Positions 54,440 to 64,000 of a stretch of 64,000 nucleotides of DNA are shown here, one piece after another. The stretch is from NCBI GenBank assembly GCA_024734495.1, contig JALMQS010000411.1:2097405-2161404 (forward strand). Reading direction: 5' to 3'. Position numbers and translations under genes: made by a program. Under the pieces are notes generated by a model. That model searched no databases. It was not told where the DNA came from and was given only the letters and a program-made list of their open reading frames with translations. How positions within the stretch are numbered: position 1 is the stretch's first letter; every line of letters starts with the position of its first letter. This stretch comes from Forficula auricularia. Taxonomy: Eukaryota; Arthropoda; Insecta; Dermaptera; Forficulidae.

Positions 54440-56400
54440 AAAATTTTACTGCACACCCTATCGCAACTTGAAATATTTTTTTTGTAATTAATTATTTTAA
54501 TAGATTTGTTTCTTCAGCAGATGCTAACGGTTTCCAACTATTACGCGTAGCTCCTTTTAAGCGTGAAATTGTTGGCAATTTACTGTAGAAACAAGCTTAA
54601 TGCTGCCATTAATAGAGAACATTGCCATCAAATTATATCGATTTGCGAGTCACCACACCACCAATTCCATCGTTTTGATCTTTGTGAATACATTTACATT
54701 TCAAATTAGTATGTGCATAAATTAAATAGTAAGTGTATACATTTACTCAAGGGGTACAAACTGGAAAACTTTGAAAAATTATGTATTTAAAAAAAAATTA
54801 TAAGTGCCCACTAAATTTTAAATTATATGATCGGATTTTTGAGAATTTAAAAAAAAAAATTAAATTATTTTCAAGTATTTTTCGAAAATAAAAGATTCTT
54901 GATATAGGTATTTGTTAAAAATAAACATTTTAATCTTCAATATTTGTTAATGTTGCATTATAATAGAATCAATTCTAATTAAAGATTATGAAATCAACCA
55001 AAAAAAGTAAATTAGGTAGTGCTACTGTATCCTAAAATGAGAAATACAATTATTCTCTTAAAATGCAAGAATTATGAGGTTATTTTTTATCTCACGATTC
55101 TACATTTATGAAACGAAGCGCGTGACAGCGAATTTTTTTAAAAGACGAGTTCTTTAAGTAAACGTGTATTTTATACTATTTTTTCTTTGAAAACTTTCTT
55201 AAATCGAGATTGTTTAAATATTTTTTATATTAAAGGAGACGGTTCTTTAATAAAAGTTGAATATAGACCACAAGCACGAAAAAGAATTAAAAAAGTATAT
55301 TTTTAATTCAAATCTAATTATTTAGAAATCCTTTTTTACTTCTCACTCACATTTTTGAAAAATAAAAAAAAAAATCAAATCATTGAGCTGCTCGTTTTCT
55401 TTTTCACCAATTAACACTGTGCTATGCGTCTCATCATAAAGTGAAATGTAGGGTGGCATACTTTCCCTTTCCATATCTCCCCCCTCCCCCGATTTTACCC
55501 CAACAACGACAACGGTGTCAAAATTAGCAATGCAAATTCTTTATGTAGATATAGATATATTCTTCTTAGTTCTGACATCAGGCCCAAAAGTCGCCTCTTG
55601 GTCCATCTTCTTAAAGAAAAAGAATTATTTTGAATAAGAGAGATGATTGTGTTTGGATGGTAGAAAAAAGAGACAGGGAAAGAAGAAAAAGAGAGAGGGT
55701 GATAATGCGAAAAAAGAGAGTGCTAGGTGATAAAGTTGAAAATAACCCTTGAATTTTTTTAATTAAAAAATCGAATTATATATATATCCCAGATTAATTA
55801 AAAAACATCTGAGAAATCTGGAACTGTATTATATACATATGTCTAAATTTCAAATTTCAAAATTTTTTTTTATTAAATTCTACTTACGACCAGACTCATA
55901 TAAGGTAAACGCTTCAGTAATGGGCCATGCTCCTATAATGGGCCACCCCTTAATGTGGAGAAATTAAAGGTCTTTTGTTACCTAGGGCAGTGGAAGAGAT
56001 AATGGTCGTTTACTACTTCCTTCTAGGATCCCTTAGCACTGGAATTCAATTCATTCCTTTACTTTGTGTTCAAGTGTTTCGATTATTCTGACCAAGAGAC
56101 GAATATTTGCCATTGTTTTAACTTTTGCTTAAGAAAACTGCTAAGTTAAGAGATTTTTTAACAAATAATATTTATTTACTATAATGCCTGTTTAGTGACT
56201 TTATTTAGTGGGCGGGCTGGCCCATTACTGGACCATCGGCATTTTCTTTAAAGTTTTAGAAAAAATGAATAAAACAGATAAATTTTGTTTTTAGTTACAC
56301 CTCTTTGTAATTCTATGATGTTATAGACTTGATTATTGTTCCACAATAGATTTAATAGATGGCCCATTATTGGGTGTTGTTTTTAAGTGCTGTGGTAGAA
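54440..56400. other. AT-rich intronic sequence, nothing recognised
   Basis: A purine-rich patch at 55600-55740 and a phrase TAATGGGCCAT repeated near 55918 and 55935. No supported exon. Confidence 0.35.
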
Positions 56401-56419
56401 GCAGAGTTGATAGACCTCG

Positions 56420-56585
56420 GTTGAAGTTGAACATGGCTTCAGAAATACGTGTCGAAATGTCGTGCATTCTGATGAGATTTCTCAATAAAGTGCAATCTAG
56501 TTGGTTTTAACCTAAACTTCTCTTTTTGTTAAACAACTCAACCACAAAAGTATCAAATCTGCAATCCTTGATAGCCCTCTCACTC
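56420..56585 (+). repeat. repeat shared in inverse with 23970-24110
   Basis: CAATCTAGTTGGTTTxAACC, TTCTGATGAGATTT and AAACAACTCAACCAC recur in reverse complement at 23970-24060, at the edge of the hAT element there. Confidence 0.5.
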
Positions 56586-57308
56586 TAAAAGTCTTTGTGT
56601 GCTTTTATTGTCTTTAAGATTTCTTTAAGATGTCTACAAGACATCTTCTAAACCAAAGCGAGCTATCAGGATTATCTCTCATGAGCCACTAACATCACAT
56701 TCATTCGTTCAATAAGATAATTACTTTCTTAAATTCCCACTTGAAGTCTATTTAATAATAACCAAGGTTATTGATTGGTCTAACGTCATTTACATCATCG
56801 AAACTAATTTTAAATTGCAAACCTAATTTATGATAACTTTAATAGCAAGTAAATATTTAATAAAGCTTTTTTTAAGTGGTTAAATCTGTTCAAAAATACT
56901 TATGGTTATTATTTATTTGGTTTGCATTTTTTGCTTATAATTTTTCTTAAAAAGCTTGAGTATAATTGCCTATTATTATTAAACAATAATACAAATAATA
57001 AAATAAATGCACTTTTGAAAAGCTACTTCCATTCAGCACACTTTCTACGAAAATAACGACATCTTGTTTTAGGATACGTCATTATGTTCAACTTAAGCGA
57101 TTTTTTTAGATAAGAAACTTTTGCAAACTTGATTGAATTGATTGCTTTTTAAAGGGATCTTCCCTTTTAATGGCTTCTATTTATAGTTTACTAATTTATC
57201 TCTGACTTTTATTTATGATTGAAGTTTAAGCTATTTGTAAAACATAGAGGGGAGAGAGAATCGAAGTTAATTTATTTACATGTTTATGATTTCGTTTTTA
57301 TTTTTCAG

Positions 57309-57342
57309 ATCGAGGAGATTTTCGACCATCTGACTTAGAAAG
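57309..57342 (+). CDS. 34-nt micro-exon (cytoplasmic)
   Basis: Acceptor TTTATTTTTCAG and donor GAAAG/GTAGAT. Joined to the final C of the transmembrane exon it reads H-RGDFRPSDLE-R with no stop, and its two leftover bases complete an Arg codon with the first base of the 58954 exon. Both junction phases fit, which makes this very short exon credible despite being isolated in about 16 kb of intron. Confidence 0.7.
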
Positions 57343-57398
57343 GTAGATAAAGTATTTTATTTTTATATCCTATATAACATTACCAAATCATTGTAAAG

Positions 57399-58003
57399 CA
57401 GTGGTTCTCAACCTTTTTCTATTTGCTTTCTACTTTTCCATATCGATTTGAGCCGCGGCCCCCTCCCTTTCTACTAAAGCAGTCATAAAAAGCAATATAA
57501 TAAAGACATAGATTAACACCAACTTACGTCAAGTAACATCGAGAATTCTTTATTGAAAAACTAAAATTTAAAAATGTAAATGTGAATATTTAACTAACTT
57601 ATTATCCTTACATAGTTTCATATCCAAATCCAAAAGCTCCATATTGTTAAGGGAAGGATTACATAGTAGACTTACATAGATTCATATCCAGATATCCAAT
57701 ATTGTTGAGGATGGATTTCCTCTCAAAGCTGGAGATAAAGATCGTAGAAATTTTAATAAACAACTGCACAATCTATTCATTTTTCAAATGATATTGTTCC
57801 TGCTCCGATTGCCTATATATCTGAAGATTTACAACAATGTTTATTAAAACTTTGTGACTTTTTCGCTATCTTGCTATCCAGCAACAAAGATTGACATTTA
57901 ATTACATGTGGTCGATTTTGTGCTAGATTATTAGTTAAAGAAATATTTTACTTTATATCTTCCCCTTATCAGATATGTCAGTTCCATAGGTTGAAAGCCG
58001 CTA
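57399..58003. mobile_element. hAT-like non-autonomous element (605 bp)
   Basis: The left end CAGTGGTTCTCAACC and right end GGTTGAAAGCCGCTA are flanked by TTGTAAAG / TTATAATG (6 of 8). It lies 57 bp downstream of the micro-exon. No transposase. Confidence 0.65.
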
Positions 58004-58066
58004 TTATAATGCATTTTACTATTTTCTATTTTCTATAAATATTACTATGTAGAACCATGTATATTA

Positions 58067-58689
58067 GGGTGTCCGTTGATTTTTTTTTGCAGCGCCCCCT
58101 AAATTTTTAGCTTATGGTCTAAAAAAAATCAGACCATTCATATAAAACTGTGCCCTAAAGACGATTCATTTCCAATTTAAATAACATGGGATTTTGCAAC
58201 TTTTTACATTTATTTATTTTTCTTTTGAAAAAGTGAATATACAGCAACGAGAAATAAATATTCTTGTAGGAAATTGAACGCTTTACAAGAAAGGTCTCTT
58301 ATGATTTTTGATAAATTCACTTCTTCAAGAGTTATTCGAAGTAAAACTAAGTAATTAAAACTAGATCCAAATACATGTAATGTAATATATGATTTTCTAT
58401 TCTTCAAATTATTTTCTCAATTTTTTATTATAATACAGTCAGAAAAAGATATTTTTCAAAGTAAATGACAAAAATTTAATCTAAATAATAATAATTTCCT
58501 CGTAAAAGTAAGAAAATCTAAAAATTTATTATAAGTTCAACTTTAACTTCGAATCGTATCGACTTTAGGGCACGGTTTAATATGAATATTAAGAGCTGTT
58601 TTTGGTCTGTTAATTTTTTTAGACCATAAGCTAAAAATTTTGGGGCCGCTGCAAAAAAAATCAACTTGGTAAATAACGGACACCCTAAT
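58067..58689. mobile_element. mariner-like MITE, AGGGTGTCCG type
   Basis: TTAGGGTGTCCGTTGATTTT at the left and AACGGACACCCTAA at the right, with subterminal CTTATGGTCTAAAAAAA also inverse (about 70-bp TIRs). Flanking TA is compatible with Tc1/mariner. It lies in the intron before the 58954 exon. Confidence 0.75.
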
Positions 58690-58953
58690 GTATATATAGG
58701 CCAAAGGGGATCCGGAATCCTATATACTATAAAATTTATAATAATTTATTTGATGAATTTATAATTTAATTTATATATTGAATGGGAACCTTCATGACTT
58801 AATTTCTACATTTTAATATCTTTTTGGCCAAAAGTGATGGGGGCAATCTGTGTTTTCTAGTAACTTTGGGCAAAAACTTTGATTACTGTATTTAAATTCA
58901 TATTTGTATTTATCAAATAAAAAAATTAAAGACGAATTAATTGTTCTCGTTAG

Positions 58954-59086
58954 GGACAACAAGAATGACTTGGACGATCATAAATCCGAGGTGTCGTTCG
59001 GACGTCCTCCTGAGAACAGCTACCGTGGAGCCTCGCCGAGTGGACGTCGACCACATACCATCACCGGCTCACCGGAAGCCATGAAG
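58954..59086 (+). CDS. cytoplasmic-tail exon
   Basis: Acceptor TTGTTCTCGTTAG, donor GCCATGAAG/GTGAGG. Encodes DNKNDLDDHKSEVSFGRPPE, then NSYRGASPSGRRPHTITGSP and EAMK: charged, then Ser/Pro/Arg-rich, probably disordered. It has strongly GC-rich third positions compared with both flanks. Reading through the donor gives a 15-codon extension ending at TAA 59129-59131. Splicing to an acceptor at 59335 would give PSSTKRTL and a stop. Both are possible short isoforms. Confidence 0.75.
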
Positions 59087-59732
59087 GTGAGGCTCGCCGC
59101 AATGGTGCTGCAGCCTCCTACCCGAGTCTAAAGCCAGCCCAGCTAACTCTTCCAAATCCTCAGTGCTTAGAGTTTAATCAGTTACTACGCCGTCGCTAGA
59201 ATATAATTAAAAAAACATCATCATCTCTGCATAGACAAATTTTTTTCGATTGATTTTTATATTTACATATAAAAATATATAAATCTAATGGAAATACATT
59301 ATTATTGAGCTATATATTTTATGATATTTTTGCAGCCTTCAAGCACCAAGCGCACATTATAACAGTACTATGCCTGCACAGCCAAAGCGAACAAAGCACG
59401 AGCACATAATTACTAAACATGCACCTAAATACGCACCTGTTGGTCTTGTTCTATTTCTTTTTATTGTTGTTTGTTTATTTTTATGTTCTTTTATTTTTCA
59501 TTATTCACATCTATATATATTTTTTATATCAATCACTCTTTGCATCATTTTATTTTCTTTTTGTTTCTCTGATGGACAGCATATGCACCATCTTCATCAC
59601 GGCCACCATCTTCATCATGCAACGGCGTAAAAAAATAAATAAAAACACTTCTTTGGTGGTTTCTCTATCTATCTTTTCAACTTTAGGGATGTTGACCAAA
59701 AAAACACCCCAAACAAAAAAACTACTTTACAG

Positions 59733-60068
59733 CGATACAACAATTACCACCACCACCACCATCACCACCATTCTTCATCATCATCAGCAGCAGCAGCGGC
59801 TGCTGCTGCAAATATCTATGCCGATCTACAATTGCCTACGCTGAGCAATCGTGGGGGCGAATTCTCGACAACATCAACAACGGCTCGTGTTGCTGCTGCT
59901 GGTGGTGGTAGTACCTATCGCAGGGGGTCCAAACATCACCACCTACAACATCAACAGCAACAAGAGGCTTATTTTCGTACGTATGGACCACCTGAGCCAC
60001 ATGTTGCCGAATCTGCTTATATATTAGGACACTTTCGACCACGCAGTTTTGAAAAGGCAGAAATTTAA
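59733..60068 (+). CDS. terminal exon with His, Ser, Ala and Gln homopolymers
   Basis: Acceptor CTACTTTACAG; phase 0 as needed after EAMK. Reads RYNNYH followed by runs of His, Ser and Ala, then NIYADLQLPTLSNRGGEF, a Thr/Ala/Gly stretch, YRRGSKHHH, a Gln run, and EAYFRTYGPPEPHVAESAYI plus LGHFRPRSFEKAEI before TAA (60066-60068). IYADLQLP and AYILGHF contain tyrosines in contexts suitable for phosphorylation or sorting, an inference from motif shape only. The C-terminal 35 residues lack homopolymers and look conserved-type. An AATAAA lies near 60249. Confidence 0.7.
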   Translation, partial: RYNNYHHHHHHHHSSSSSAAAAAAAANIYADLQLPTLSNRGGEFSTTSTTARVAAAGGGSTYRRGSKHHHLQHQQQQEAYFRTYGPPEPHVAESAYILGHFRPRSFEKAEI

Positions 60069-62990
60069 AAAAAAAATATGATTCCCCATCTGCACTTTAT
60101 CAATGACGGAATATTTAAAATTTATATATTTAAAAAGTATCAAAGTATTTTAATTTATTTTCATTAATTATATAATATGATTTTGTTTAAAAATACCCCC
60201 TCACTTTTATTATGACTGTTGCTTAACAATTGTGCACCATTTAGCAAAATAAAAATCCCTATTTTTTATTCCGTCATTAAGAAAAATTAGATTACGCTTA
60301 TCTAAATATAATATAAAGTAGATATTGGCAATTTTCACATTCTACTTCACTAACACTTTACTTTTATTTTATTTCCCTCTTGATATCTTTTAACTTGTAA
60401 ATATAGAAAATATTAATAATATATTAATATGGATATGAAAATATCGAGCTTTGATATGAAAAATATTTAGAAATCTCATAACCACTTGTAGTCTCAGTCG
60501 TATTGGGGAATAATATTCATGTCCTTTCCAATGGTTTACCATTCTTCTCTAAAACTTTGTATGTTTGTATGTGTGTTCAAAGTATTATTAATATATATCT
60601 AGTTATAAATATTCCAAATAAATATAAATATAAGCTAAATTATATTTTATATTTAAACAATAAATATATATATATATAAATATATATAAATGTGTGTAAA
60701 AATAAATCAATTCTTCTACTTCTATTCGACTTCCATTCTGTGTTCTAATGTCTGCATAAAGATATTTTTTTCACCAAAGAAAAACTATTTCAAATTTACA
60801 TAAGATGAAATATATACATAATAATGTATATAAGTATATGTAATAATAATATAATGAGAGATAAACTGTCAGAAAATATTCCTGAAAGTATTCTTCTTTC
60901 AGTAAAAATAAAAAAGTAAAGAGTAACATGTAAATACTGAATATTATTTATTAACTATTAAGAAAATAAAAAAATAATAAAAAAATAATAATAATAAAAA
61001 AATATTTAAAAAATAAAATTATATATAGTATATTTAAAATTTTTAAAATTTATAAAATATATTTGCTCATTTATAATATAAATAATAATATTTTATATAT
61101 ATGTGAAATGCGAACAACTTCTTCCTAAAAATTATAAATATATATTGTTGATTGTTAGAGAGTTCATTTATTATTTTTTTAATATTTACGTGAATATTAT
61201 TAAATCATTACATTTACAATAATACTGTTAAAAAATTTAGAAAATTTTATTATTTTTTTAAAAATAATTTTAAATTAAATTTATAATTAGACAAAAAAAA
61301 TAATGAAATGGGTGTGGAATTGATGTTATCCTTCTTTTTTGAGTTAATAATAAATTCAAAAAATTAAAGTTCTTAAGAGGAATAGCGTTTCTAGTTTAAA
61401 TAAAATCCTCATCTTCCAATATCCATCTCTATAGCAAATTAATTAATTTTAACAAGATTGTTATGATTAATACCTATTATTTAATTTATATTAATAATAT
61501 ATCACTTTTCAACCATTAAAAAAATAAAGGTGACGAATATCTTTTTCAAATACAATAATTAGTTTAGACTGATTTAATTAATTTAATGCCTGACAATTCC
61601 AAAGACTTATCATACTATGGCTAAGTATAAAACATAATAAAAATGTCCACAGCTATTCCCATTTAAATTTTCAAATTAAACTTAGTATTATTAATTTTTT
61701 TCGCGAAATAAAAATTCTCACATCTATAATATTCTTATAAATTTCCAAATAGATTTGTTTACTAATGATGGGATATTGTTTTTAAACAGTTTAACAGTGG
61801 ATTTCGTTCATTCTCAGAAGATTTTAAGATGCGTAGCTTATTTGAGTTAAACATTTAACGTATAAATTCGTCCGAAGGGGCTCAGTAAATCTGCATATTG
61901 GCAAGGATATAAAAGACTACATCTTTCGGTCATCTTAAAAATCTCAGTACAGTTACTAGATGAATTTAGGTTCGGCTGTGACGTCAGTAACATAGAGCAG
62001 GGCTGTATATTAGGTTGCCTACATTGCAGGCTACAAGGAACAAAGCAAATATTCTTCTTGTCAGTATGTACTGTGACAGTTTGGCTTTAATATTATTTTA
62101 ATCTATATAATTTTTAAATAGAAAATACAAATTAGATAATTTATTAATTCTATATTCTAAAAATGTTATATTAATTTTGAGGTAGTAAGATCAAAACGGA
62201 TGACTTCAACTCCCCACTCATGTTTTGTATTTAAAATCTTTAATGTATTTATAAGTATAAAGTATTTACGAACAAGATATTATTGTTAATATATATTCAA
62301 TTCAAAGTCGGAAATACAAAATATATTTCTTCTAAGCTCAGCTTATTAATTTTTTTTTTTTTTAATTGGATAATTTTTTATGTATTCATGATAGTATGTA
62401 TATAAAAGAGAACGGGCAATTAAAAAATGAAATCAATTTTTATAATATATAAAAAAAGAATTTAAGGAATACAGAGAGGTGGCGAACATGAGTTCTTGTA
62501 TGGCGTTTGCGGCCTTTTGATTGATTTCAAATTTTTTCCAAACAAATCTTATTTATATGATTTTATATACGGAAAGAACTTTAAGAGAATTTCATATAAA
62601 AAGGAATCAAAAAACCTGCACTTGGGATAAATACAATCTATAAAATAAGAAGTGTTTTAAAAATTGATGACAAAATCTCGTAAAAAAAAAAAAAAAAATT
62701 ACTAGATAAATATTTTTTATTTTTGGTGTTTTATGTAAAATTCCAGGTTGTTTACTTATGATCTAAGTTTTGCTTAATCTTTAACAAAATAGTAGACAAT
62801 TTCGCAAAAATAGACTGTTATCTTTTTGTAATTTGTATTTAGATATATCATTTACATATTTAGTGCGATTAATAAATTTTCAAATTTCTTCCGATAATAG
62901 GTTTTTTTTTTCAAAGAAAAACTTTTCTTTTTGTTGAATTTTACTTCAAAAGTAAGAACCTTTACGTAGAGAAAAGACGTGTATTTATTT
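60069..62990 (+). other. 3' UTR candidate then AT-rich downstream DNA
   Basis: Several AATAAA hexamers (for example 60249, 60618 and 60700) could end the transcript; which is used cannot be told. Beyond that the sequence is extremely AT-rich with TATA simple repeats near 60665 and 61085. No other gene supported. Confidence 0.4.
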
Positions 62991-63012
62991 TGTACATCTA
63001 ATTAAACATTTT

Positions 63013-63348
63013 TTAATACGTTTTATCTAACTTAATGCGTCCTTCCAACATGAAAAGGTTCACCCACCCCAGAATTAGGCCATGGAATCGAGAACAACTG
63101 CCTAGAGTGCCATTAGTATCATTGTTAGGAATGAAACCATTCATTAATTTTCTAATTAGAATAGTCGAATCAAACTCTCTATTAACATCTAAATAAGCCA
63201 TTCGCAAATTACAATCTCCGCCTCCAAAGTTTATCCATCTTTTATTATTAACAAATAAATAAACTAAACGCATCGTTGAAAAAGAACCATCCCTCCAAAT
63301 CGCCAAAACCAAAACCATTTTTTTAATCCCAAAGGGTTGCCAACTCAA
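63013..63348 (-). CDS. unrecognised 111-codon ORF
   Basis: Open frame in otherwise stop-rich DNA, reading WRDGSFSTMRLVYLFVNNKR, WINFGGGDCNLRMAYLDVN and a C-terminus GWVNLFMLEGRIKLDKTY. It is slightly GC-richer than its flanks and not low complexity. No clear splice sites, signal peptide or membrane helix. I do not recognise the family. It may be an exon, a repeat-derived fragment or chance. Confidence 0.25.
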   Translation of the reverse strand: MSWQPFGIKKMVLVLAIWRDGSFSTMRLVYLFVNNKRWINFGGGDCNLRMAYLDVNREFDSTILIRKLMNGFIPNNDTNGTLGSCSRFHGLILGWVNLFMLEGRIKLDKTY

Positions 63349-64000
63349 GAGAAATTATTTCAACAGACTCCCGGGAATACTAGAAAACCAAATCACTGTA
63401 ATATTCAAGGGACCATCACCACGATAAACTACAGAAAATATCGTTGTATAAAAAGTTAATGATAATTGATCAAATCAAAGACTATTTATATATACTTAAA
63501 TATTATATAAATAATATATATACCTATTCAAATCAATTTTTTAAATCACGTTTTATTAAAGTCTAGTCACGTGATAGTTTGAAATAATTAATTCAAAATT
63601 GACTTAGCTAATAAGACGTATATCCGACCCTGAATTGAATATATTTCAAGTAATAAAGAAAAAATTCAAAATTTGATTAATGTTGATGTTATTTTTTTTA
63701 ATGTAAATAGGATAGTACCTATATTGATAAAAAATTTAGCTAAATGTACGAATTTTCTAAATAGATTTATATTTCTTTGTTAATATTAAAGTTATATAGT
63801 CATACCCCGCTTAATGTTAGAAATATCTTGTTATTCGTGTGATTCAACATTTTTAGGAATACTCTTAGTGCTGCCTCTATCTGAATAGCACTAACCTAGA
63901 CTAACCAAAAATCCATAAAGAATATCAAATTTCTTCTCTGTTTTATAAAATATAATAAAAAATAAATTCATGAAATACCAATTATAACCAAAGATGCCAA

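Larger units (their letters stand above)
42864..60068 (+). other. gene model: 3' half of a single-pass membrane protein gene
   Basis: Four coding exons join with matching phases: 42864-43039 (ends phase 1), 57309-57342 (ends phase 2), 58954-59086 (ends phase 0) and 59733-60068 (stop). The product has a short extracellular juxtamembrane part, one transmembrane helix, a basic stop-transfer RRR and a cytoplasmic tail of about 170 residues. Earlier exons must lie left of 42.8 kb, perhaps outside the window; none was found. The intron after the first exon is about 14.3 kb. The protein family is not recognised; a type I adhesion or receptor protein is plausible. Confidence 0.7.

Noticed and set aside
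56435..56490. GTGTCGAAATGTCG with nearby CTGATGAG as a hammerhead
   Set aside because: The CTGATGAG lies on the wrong side of the GAAA segment and no stem II joins them.

Overview
The window is AT-rich, invertebrate (probably arthropod) nuclear DNA. Long gene-poor stretches are packed with nested transposable elements. A mitochondrial atp6 insertion reads canonically only if AGA is serine, as in the invertebrate mitochondrial code, which supports an invertebrate host; a crustacean is a guess, not shown. There are no operons, rRNA genes or CRISPR arrays.

Host gene: the only convincing host gene is the 3' end of a + strand gene for a single-pass membrane protein. Four exons can be joined in one reading frame with exact phase agreement: a transmembrane exon (about 42864-43039), a 34-nt micro-exon (57309-57342), a cytoplasmic exon (58954-59086) and a His/Ser/Ala/Gln-rich terminal exon (59733-60068). 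The intron after the transmembrane exon is about 14.3 kb and full of repeats. I do not recognise the protein family. A possible small spliced minus-strand locus (about 51930-52690) lies inside that intron, and a duplicated exon-like unit with intact splice sites occurs on the minus strand at 24287-24439 and 40303-40437.

Mobile elements, left to right: a Penelope-like element (PLE) encoding RT plus GIY-YIG enters from the left edge (1 to about 1815); a second PLE lies on the minus strand (about 49500-51157) and a decayed third at about 4235-4450. A Jockey/CR1-like LINE family has tail-to-tail copies at 36916-38003 (+) and 38260-39668 (-), with fragments at 16473-16995 and 38050-38105 and a diverged relative at 2660-3075. 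DNA transposons are mostly short non-autonomous copies: hAT-like (10933, 13155, 14412, 18975, 23028, 30835, 44454, 57399), pogo/Tigger-like with TA duplications (28378-29603, 44241-45049) and mariner-like MITEs (19074-19738, 58067-58689). tRNA-derived SINEs lie at 8462, 12684 and 42600.

Most interesting signal: a repeated RNA-like motif fitting the hammerhead ribozyme plan (CUGANGA, a stem II hairpin, GAAA, a very short palindromic stem III, then a cleavage nucleotide) occurs at the 3' ends of both PLEs and inside several unrelated-looking inverted-repeat elements (18.1, 30.1-30.4, 33.4 and 54.3 kb, with decayed versions at 20.95 and 46.0 kb). Stem I differs in sequence between copies yet still pairs. 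All copies carry one extra nucleotide between CUGANGA and stem II, so activity is not assured. I propose these are PLE-derived, hammerhead-bearing fold-back elements.
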